DNA from: Pyropia haitanensis
Lineage: Eukaryota; Rhodophyta; Bangiophyceae; Bangiales; Bangiaceae
Length of the DNA: 18,276 nt
Direction: 5' to 3'
NCBI GenBank assembly: GCA_008729055.1
Contig: SDUX01000132.1
Coordinates: 1-18,276, forward strand
Shown piece after piece: positions 8,950-15,953 of the stretch; the first letter of the stretch is position 1; each line of letters opens with the position of its first letter. Position numbers and translations under genes: made by a program. Below the pieces are notes generated by a model that worked only from the letters and a program-made list of their open reading frames with translations, searched no databases and was not told where the DNA came from.

Positions 8950-9700
8950 CCCTCGCTCTCTGCGGCGAACAGTTCCGAGCGACGGCCACCGCTCCGTGGG
9001 TGACGACGCTGCCGGCCGGGGCGCCGCGCCACCACTCCCCGCGCTGGGGCGCGGGGGCAAGAAAAAAACACAAGCGCGTGCACGGCGCAGCGGCATCCCA
9101 CTGTGGGCATCGCGAACCCCGCCCGGCGGGCCACCCTTGTGGGAGTCGAGCAGCGGGGCGGGCAAGAAAATACTTCCGCAGAGTGGGCGGCAGAGGCATC
9201 CACCTCGTCCCGAGCCACCAACGGATGGGGGGGGGGAGGGTTGCGCTCCAGCAACGTGGCGGCCGTCGCTGCCGCCGTCGACGGTGCGCCCAAACGGAAG
9301 GCCGCAAAAACAAAAAAAGATGGTGGCCCCCACCACGCGGGGGGCGCCGTGACGGGAACGGCCGCCGCGACCCCGTCGCCGGGCGCCATCACCTACACCG
9401 TTGCCGGCGAGAGTGCCGCCACGAGCCGCGACCGGCCACACGGGGCGCCAAGCGGCCCCGCCGGCGCGGCGAAAAGCGGGAGGGGGTGATGGCCGCCGCG
9501 GGGCGCGGTGCCGGCTGGGCCCTGACCCCATGCCACCCTCCCTACCGTACGGGGACGACGAGGGGGGCGCGCGGGGCTGTGCCCCGCCGCCCGCGCCGAC
9601 GCGGCGCAACAGCGCCAAGGACTGGGCCGGCCGGCCGGTCAGCCGGCGTGGCACACTCACATCGGTCAGGCGCTCGGCGTAGCCTCCCCCCCTCCACATC
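8950..9700. other. GC-rich stretch without a confident gene
   Basis: No recognisable domain is seen on either strand. A plus-strand open stretch at about 9103-9489 encodes a basic nuclear-localisation-like segment (PKRKAAKTKK, around 9289-9318) in a Gly/Ala-rich context and ends at TGA 9487-9489, but it has no clear ATG. It could be a gene fragment cut off by the hAT insertions, or simply low-complexity DNA. On the minus strand it would be the 3' flank of the gene ending at 9702. Confidence 0.3.
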
Positions 9701-9701
9701 C

Positions 9702-10403
9702 TTAGATGGCGATGGCCCCGCCCCCCCGGCTGCCCTCGGCAACCAGCTGCGACAGGGCGTCGTCCAGATGGTCCAGCCGCGCCAGGCTCACCGCCGCTAC
9801 CTCGCCGTCGACGCAGCCGTCGAGGAGCGCATCGACGCCGTCGAGCAGCGCGCCAAGGTCGCCGCCGCCCGCCACGGGAGGGCGGCTGGCAGACGAGGCT
9901 GCATCGCACGCCGCGGCGGCCACCGCAGCCGCCGACGCCCTCGCCTTCACCGCCAATGCCGTAGGGCGGTCCGACCCGGCCGATAGGGCGGCTGCGCCCG
10001 CCTTCCCCACCGCCCGCGGTCGGCCGCCGCCGCCGCCGCCGCCACCGCGGGCCACCGCCGGTGGGAGCATGTAGGCAGGGATGAGCGGCGGCGGCAGCAC
10101 CGTGTCGGCCGCGGGCGCCGCCGCCCGCGGCGGCGCCGGCGCGCCTGCCAGTACAGGGGGGGCCAGGGGGGGCAGGGGTGCCGCCCCCAACGCCGCCGCC
10201 GCCGCCGCCGACGCCCGCGGCGCCCCCGACAGTCGTGGCCGCCGCCGATGGTGCTGGCATGGGGGATGAGGCGCCAAGGAGCGGGGGGGGGGCAGCTGCC
10301 GCCGTTGCAGAAGAGGACGGCGGCGGCGACGGCGGCGGCGGCGGAGGCGGCGACGGCGGCGGCGGCGGCGGCGGCGACGGCGGCGGCGGCGGCCGTCCGT
10401 CAC
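9702..10403 (-). CDS. uncharacterised Pro/Ala-rich protein with an acidic helical C-terminus
   Basis: I do not recognise the family. The minus-strand frame ending at TAA (about 9702-9704) gives a non-repetitive C-terminus. It contains LPPPLIPAYMLPP, an alanine-rich helix, then DLGALLDGVDALLDG and LARLDHLDDALSQLVAEG, which look like amphipathic helices. The opposite strand gives only Arg/Ser-rich shadow, which favours this strand. The upstream 10250-10403 part of this frame is Arg-rich and unconvincing. A neighbouring minus frame (about 10240-10720) is more protein-like there, with LKKG, a proline-serine tract (SP7 type) and an [12 protein letters not shown] repeat. The true gene may therefore switch frame at one of the G/C homopolymers near 10155-10172 or 10283-10292. 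The start is not determined. Proline-serine tracts of this sort are common in algal wall and nuclear proteins. Confidence 0.38.
   Translation of the reverse strand: MTDGRRRRRRRRRRRRRRRLRRRRRRRRRPLLQRRQLPPPRSLAPHPPCQHHRRRPRLSGAPRASAAAAAALGAAPLPPLAPPVLAGAPAPPRAAAPAADTVLPPPLIPAYMLPPAVARGGGGGGGGRPRAVGKAGAAALSAGSDRPTALAVKARASAAAVAAAACDAASSASRPPVAGGGDLGALLDGVDALLDGCVDGEVAAVSLARLDHLDDALSQLVAEGSRGGGAIAI
10310..10400. repeat. GGC/GAC trinucleotide tract
   Basis: A run of GGCGGC with interspersed GAC encodes poly-Pro/Ser on the minus strand and poly-Gly/Asp on the plus strand. It is a likely site of length variation. Confidence 0.7.
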
Positions 10404-10726
10404 GGGCGAGCGCCCACGGCCGGCCCGTCGGGAGCGCGGGGGCCGTCGCGGCGGCGGCGGCGGCGGCGCCCTTCTTCAAGTCGACGCCGCCGCCCGACAC
10501 GGCCGCCGCGCCCGTCACGGAGACCCCCCCCGGTGTGGCGGCCGCGCCGCAGGACGGCGCGGGCTCGCCGCCGGCCGCCTGCCCGAGCGCACCGCCGGCC
10601 GCCGGTGCGGTCGCACCGCGGGCTGCCGGCACGGGCGCGCCGCCGGTCGCCGGCGCGGGCGCCCCGCCGGCTGCCGTCGTGGGCGCGGCGCTGGCCGCCG
10701 GCGCGGACGCACCAGCTGTTGATTAG

Positions 10727-11280
10727 GCGGCCGCGCCGGCGGCAGCGACAGGCGCATCTTCGGCCGCGGTGGGCCGCCCGTCGGCGAGGGGGGCTCGGCC
10801 GGCGGCGGCGGCGGCGGCGGCGCGGGCCGGCGGCGGCCGGTCAGGGCGCGAAAGAGAAGCATGGTGCGACGGGCCGAGGCGGAAAGGGGGGGGCGGACAC
10901 AGAGGACATGGTTGTGAACAAGGGGAGAGAAGAAGGGTGGCGATGAAGAGGGCGTGGGGGGCGATGGAGAGGCGCGGGCGGGGTAGGGGGGGGGGGGGTG
11001 AAGGGAAGGTGCGTGGAGCGGGGCGAGCCTGGAGGTGGGCGGTGGGAGTCGCGGAGGTTTTCTGGACCGCTCAACGTCGTGACATTGCAGGTTGCCCGTG
11101 GCCCAATACATCGCGGTACGCCTGACTTGGGTGTTCTTTACTGATCCAAAAGTCAGGCACAGGTTGGCCCCCACCGGTTGGCGCCTTTTTGGGACACCTG
11201 GGGTCGTCCGGACGCACCGTGACAGACCGACCTGCGGCTCGAGGTGGCGGCACTGCCTTCTTCGGGGCGGTGGGGGGGAA
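10727..11280. other. interval between the Pro/Ala-rich gene and the DUS3-like gene
   Basis: A GC-rich half (10727-11040) carries a G11 run near 10987 and proline-rich minus frames. A lower-GC half (11060-11260) contains a 9-bp hairpin, GCCTGACTT at 11120-11128 against AAGTCAGGC at 11150-11158. The rest of the dihydrouridine synthase barrel, expected here on the minus strand, is not found. The lower-GC part could be an intron or the remains of an insertion. Confidence 0.35.
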
Positions 11281-13069
11281 GGCAGTCGCAGGAGGTTGGC
11301 AGCCAGCGCCATCTCCCCGCACGTCACGTCCGCGCCGAGGCCCTTGCACAGCCGCCGGAAGGGGGTGTTGCCGACGGTTTTCAGGGGCGCCAGGTACAGC
11401 TTGCCGGTCAGGTCGGGCACCCGCCGCGGGGCGCGGGGCTCGCGGCCGCCGCCGTCGGCGGCAGCCGGGATGACCGCGCCGTGGCGGTCTCGCGGCCGCG
11501 CCGCGAGCGTCTTGAGCACCTCGGCGGTGCGGGGAAAGGGGACCTTGCGGCGGCGGAGGGCCACCTGCAGCTCTTGGGACAGAAAGTTGGACTGGGAGCC
11601 GTCGGGCGCCTGGTCCCGGTGGAGGAAGCCCACCGCCTTGGTGCCAGGCGGCGGGGAGGGGGCGGGTGGGCTCGCCGCATCTGTAGAGGCTGCTGGTGCC
11701 GCGGCGTCAGCCGCCGCGGCCGCCGCGGCCGCCGCGGGCGCGGCCGCATCGGGGGGGGGGCGGTCGCGCCGGCAGGGGCGGCGGCCGCATTGACCGACGT
11801 GACCTGCGGCGTGACCGCCGCCGTCCCTGCCGCCACCGCCGGGGCGGCCTCCCCGGCGACGGCCACCGGTACAGGCGCCGCGCCCGACCCGTTGCCCGCG
11901 GGCGTCCCCTCCGCGGCCGCCGCCGTGTCGGCCTCTGCCGCTCCACCGGCTGCCGCGGCCGCCTCCCCGTCAGTCGCCGCCGCCACCGGCGCCACCGGAG
12001 CCGCTGCCGCCGCTGCTGCCGCCTCCGCCGCCGCCGCTTCTGCCGCCTCCGCTGCCGGATGCACCACCCGCGAGGACGCGCTCAACTCGTCAATCGCGGC
12101 CGCGTCGTACAGCGGGCGGCCGCCATTGAGCTCCAGCGTGCCGTCCGGGTGCTTTCGAACCGCGACAATGTACGCAGCCGCCACGGGGGCCTCCCGGTGG
12201 AGCTCCGCGTCGCCCCCACCGCCAGCCGCGGCGGGGGGCGGGGCAACAACGGCCGCGTCCTTGGCGGCGACAGGCGGCGGCGGCGGCGCCGCTGCCCCGG
12301 GCGTGGTACCTGCTCCCGCGACCTCTGACGGTGCCGCCGAGGGCGCTGCCGCCGCTGCAGTGCCCGCCGCCGCCCCGGCCGGTGCCGCCGCCGCGCCGCC
12401 GCCGACGCCAATACTTCCGACGGCGGCGGCAACGGCGCCGGCGTCGCCGGTGCGGCCGCCATCGTCGGCGGCCACTGCCGGCCCCTCCGCGGCCTCCGCG
12501 ACCGCTCCGTCGGCCGAAGCTGCAGACGGAGGTGGGGCGGGGGGGGCGCGAGCGCCAGCTCCATCCCCCTTCGCTGGCGCATCGTCGACGACCACCGCCG
12601 CAGACGGGGCGGCCGCCGCGGCGGCCGGCGTGGCGGCGGCCGCGCCCGTCATGGCCGCGGGTGCCCCACCATTGGCGGCGGGGGCCGCCGCCGCCGCGGC
12701 GGCGGCCACGTCCGCGTCGGCGCCGCGGCGGGGCAGCTTGGACGACGGCGGTGGCGCGGGTGACCCCTCCCCATCGCCACCGCCGGCACCACCCTCGCCG
12801 ACAGCGGTATCAGCCGCCATGGCCGCCGCGGGGGCGCTCCCAGCGGGTGCGCCGTCGGCGGCGGCGGCGGCAGCGCCTGGCGTGGGCATCGCCGTAGCGG
12901 CGGGGGCGGCGGCGTCCGTGGACGGAGCGGCGGCGACCTTGGCCATCGCGGTGGCGCCGTAGGCGGCGGCGGCGGCGCCGGGAGCCGTCGCGGCGGCGGC
13001 CGACGCGACGTCCGCCACGTCCGCGGCGGCGCCCAGGCGGGGCCCCTTGGGCGGCGGCGGGTCCGTCAT
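11281..13069 (-). CDS. DUS3-like tRNA-dihydrouridine synthase, N-terminal part with a long Ala-rich extension and one frame break
   Basis: DUS3 enzymes use FMN and NADPH to reduce uridine 47 in the variable loop of cytoplasmic tRNA. The minus strand shows [16 protein letters not shown] (about 11529-11576), the 'K-x-PFP' linker before the barrel. It is followed by [20 protein letters not shown] and then [16 protein letters not shown], the start of the FMN-binding TIM barrel. Similarity stops near 11281, where 'QGQ-SEWALL' and the catalytic cysteine loop should follow, so the enzyme is incomplete here. Upstream, about 436 codons of Ala/Pro-rich sequence run back to ATG 13069 ([13 protein letters not shown]). 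One non-repetitive island, [20 protein letters not shown], lies within them. No CCCH zinc finger is seen, although many DUS3 proteins have one. The extension and the barrel are in different frames; one more base in the C10 run (11751-11760) would join them. The start is uncertain because the frame is open further upstream. Confidence 0.7.
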
Positions 13070-14460
13070 GGCTCCCACAGAGACGAGCAGGGGCGTCGAA
13101 AGACTGGGGCGGAAGCAAAAAAAAAAAACAGGGAGCAGAGGCAGGGCGGAGTGGTGAGGGCGGGCGTCTTGGGTGTGGCGGACACGACGTCCCGTGCAGG
13201 TGCCCGACGACGGGCAAAGGTACTGTACTGTCGCGACGAGGGGGGCGTGACGATGAAACTTCCCCTCGTCTGTTGATAGCTTTCTGCACACTTTCCACTT
13301 TGCTGAGGAGCGCAGCGACCAACGACCGCCGCTGGTCTCGGCCCCTCTCCGCCTTCCCGCTTCCCCCTCCTCCCACCGATGCCGTGCGGCCGCCGTCGTC
13401 GCAGCGATGCCAGCCAAAGCATCCGCCACCCTCGTGCCCGCCGCCGCCGCCACAGCGTCGGCAATGGCCGTGAGCGCGTCGCCGCCGCGTGGCACCGTCG
13501 CCGTGAGCGGCCGCCCCGCGGCGTGTCGCCCGTGGCGCCGTGGCCGCCCCCGCGCAGCGCCCCACGCGGCCGCCGCGGCGGTGGTGGCGGCGGCGGCGGC
13601 GCGCGGCGGCCAGCGGCGGGCGGCGGCGGTGGCGCCGCCCGCGGCGCGGCCCGCGACCGCCGCGCGCGGGCGGTCGGTGGCGGCCGCGGCCGTGACGGCG
13701 CGCCGCCGCCGGGTTGGCCGCGGCGGGGTCACCCCCCGGGGGGTGCCGCGGCGCCCCCCCTCCGCCGCGGCCATCCCTGCACGGCCTCTCCGCCGCCGGT
13801 CTGGCGGCGGTGTCCCATTGCCGTTGGCGGTGGCCAAGTGTGCCGGTGAGGGCAGGGTAGGGCGTCTCTGCTGCTGCTGCCGCCGCCACCGCCGCTGCCA
13901 CCGCCGCTGCCGCCGCCGCCACCGCCGCCACCGCCGTCGGCCGACGACGCGAGCGCCACCGCGAGCACCCGCCACCGCGGCTGCGTCGGGCGCTGCCACG
14001 CCCGCCGCTGCTGCTGCCGCCGCTGCTGCTGCCGACGCGGCCGCCCCCCCCCCGCCGCCCGTGGCGGCGCCCGGCTGCGGCTGCTGCCCGCGCCGCTGCG
14101 GTCCCGGCCTGGCCGCTGCTAAGCTTGACATGGGCGGACCTGCGCAAGCGGGGGGGGGGGTCGGCCAGGCGGTTGGCGGCGCCGCCCTTGGCGTGTCGCC
14201 GCGTGCACCCTCGCGGGTGGAGTGCACCCGGTGCGTCTGCCAGCGCACCCGCCAGGCTTGCGCGGCCGCGCTCGGGAACGCCACACGAGGGAGAACGCGC
14301 TCTGGAGAGTGACGGAGGGCGGCGTGGCGGCCGCCGCGGCGAGCACCGGCAGAGACAGCGGCGGGGGGTGGTAGGGGCGGCGGCAGTCGAGGCGGCCGCC
14401 CCTCCCCCCCCCCCCCAGCCGACGGTGGGGGCGACCGACGTGCCAGGCCTTGGTTGTTAG
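13070..14460. other. GC-rich region upstream of the DUS3-like gene
   Basis: Bases 13070-13250, with an A12 run (T12 on the minus strand) at about 13119-13130, are probably the 5' flank of the minus-strand gene. Beyond this, long frames are open on both strands, including one minus frame continuous with the DUS3-like extension. Most are Ala/Arg/Gly-rich and show no domain. A minus-strand segment near 13400-13500 (LTAIADAVAAAAGTRVADAL) looks helical and might be coding. Nothing firm can be assigned. Confidence 0.35.
13866..13945. repeat. CTG/CCG/CCA trinucleotide tract
   Basis: An imperfect run of GCTGCTGCTGCC and CCGCCACCGCC triplets. It resembles coding microsatellites for Ala/Gly or Arg, but no gene is assigned. 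Confidence 0.7.
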
Positions 14461-14638
14461 AGCGACAGCCGTGGATCAGGCGCAGCAGAGGGTAGTCCAA
14501 AGCGAGGCGTGCACGGTAGACCTCCGAAAGGCAGGGTAGGCGGCGAAGAAAAAAGTACTACACGGAAAGAGGCGGTCAAGCTCAACTCCGTGGCCGCGAC
14601 GCGTGGTGCCGAGCTCACGGCCCGTCTGGCGGCGCATA

Positions 14639-14838
14639 CAGTCTTTCTCCATTGCTGTGACATCCTGTTTGGGCACGGTGTCTGCTAGTACCCAATGTAG
14701 GTCGACCGACGTTTCCGATACGATCATCGCATGTGTCAGCATTCGATCGTCTTTACAGACCAATGAGAAAGCGAAATCGTGCTGCGGTCGGCGGGCTTAC
14801 GGTAGACGCAAAGGGTGCCCAACAATGGAGAAAGACTG
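14639..14838. repeat. 200-bp fold-back (MITE-like) element with perfect 16-bp inverted ends
   Basis: CAGTCTTTCTCCATTG at 14639-14654 is the exact reverse complement of CAATGGAGAAAGACTG at 14823-14838. Further inward, TTGGGCAC on the left corresponds to GTGCCCAA on the right after a small offset, so the pairing extends imperfectly. The interior is poorer in GC than its surroundings. No clear target-site duplication was found, and there is no coding capacity of note. It may be a miniature inverted-repeat element, a decayed one, or a regulatory hairpin. Confidence 0.65.
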
Positions 14839-15680
14839 AAGCACAAAAGCGGGCGCCAACTGCTCCCCTGCGTTCTTTCCTCCTCTCCATTTCCCGCACA
14901 GCTGGACGTTGCCTTGCGCTCCGTTTCCCCTGCCCGCTCCCCCGTCCCCAAAGAACCAGTACCGCAGTGACGCCGCACGCCCGCCCGCCGCCCAGCACCG
15001 ACGCCAGCGCCGGCCCGCGGCGCTGCGGCGGTCACCGCCGGCGTCGGCGGAGGGGCAGCGTCGTCGCCGCCGCCACCGCTGCCGCCCAGAGAGCTGCCGC
15101 CAAGAGAGACTACCGCCAAAAACAGACACTAAAAAATAGTGCTGGCCCACCGCGTGCGTCGCAGGCGGGAAGGGCGGAGAGAGGGGGGGAGGGGGGGGGG
15201 ACCATCATGACAGCGTTGTCACCGCTGTCCCACGGCCACCCGCAGGTGATGCCGCGGCGGCGGCGGCGGCGGCGGCACGGGTCCAGCGGATGGCGGTCAA
15301 CGCCGCCGGCCGTCGTACCTCCCCAACCCCCCCCCTCCCTCCCTGCAACGGATGCATTCCCACGGCGGCGCCGGCACCGCTATCCTTCCCTAACGCCCCC
15401 CCCTGCGACCCTCGCCACGCGGACGTTCCCCACTACAAACCCGCCGCCACACCCAACGGGACAAACCGCGCTCCAACCGAGCCCACCGCCGCTACCGTAA
15501 TGCCCGTCCACGGCAGCGAGAATGTCAGCCTTGGCCACCATCCGCATCAGCCGTGTTGGTGTCGCTGCCGACGCGTCAAGAACGTCCCCGGAAAAGCAAG
15601 CTAACTAGAGCGTCAATGCACAACACACCACCACATGCAATGGCGCCCACCGCCAAAAGCGACGAGGCCGCGCCGCTAGC
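14839..15680. other. no gene recognised
   Basis: This is mixed GC-rich sequence with short open frames, a G-run cluster at about 15181-15200 and a GGC run at about 15254-15275. No domain, RNA gene or clear promoter is seen on either strand. Confidence 0.4.
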
Positions 15681-15905
15681 CGGCGAGCGCCGCCCCCAAC
15701 AGCGACAACTTGCCGCCGTCGGAGGAAGGGTGGGGCGGCGCAGCCAACCGGCGAGCGCCGCCCACAACAGCGACAACACGGCGCCGTCCCGGAGGGCGCT
15801 GCGGCGCCGCATACCGGCGGGCGCCGCCCCCACCAGCGACAACTCGCCGCTGTCGGACACAACGTCCAGACACCACAAACAGGCGGGCGCCGCCCTCAAG
15901 AAGCG
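15681..15905. repeat. degenerate repeat of about 67 bp, four copies
   Basis: The CGGCGRGCGCCGCCC word occurs at 15681, 15749, 15815 and (as GGCGGGCGCCGCCC) 15882, about 66-68 bp apart. AACAGCGACAAC or ACCAGCGACAAC follows it in the first three copies. The copies are diverged, unlike the adjacent 81-bp array. They share the CCGCCCCCAA...GACRACNNGCCG layout with it and may be its older relative. Confidence 0.65.
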
Positions 15906-15953
15906 ACGAAGTAACAACTATCAAATAAAAAACAAGGCAACGCATCATACAGG

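Noticed and set aside
8791..10632. 613-codon minus-strand frame
   Set aside because: It reads through the right terminus of the inner hAT element and past the TAA end of a better C-terminal frame at 9702. Only its upstream part may be coding.
10178..10726. Plus-strand 182-codon Gly/Ala-rich frame opposite the Pro/Ala-rich gene
   Set aside because: It is a mirror of the minus-strand GC-rich codons, with Gly/Asp runs from a trinucleotide tract and no supporting domain. Strand assignment here stays weak.
11120..11158. 9-bp hairpin as terminator or RNA element
   Set aside because: The 21-base loop and single occurrence make it plausible by chance; no U-tract or RNA family pattern.
13070..14500. 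Upstream in-frame extension of the DUS3-like frame to about 14500
   Set aside because: It is open but changes to Arg/Pro-rich sequence and translates an A/T-tract flank. ATG 13069 is a more natural start, though the upstream frame cannot be excluded.
14476..14763. Minus-strand 95-codon frame with mixed composition
   Set aside because: It starts inside the 200-bp fold-back element, has no recognisable domain and no supporting context.
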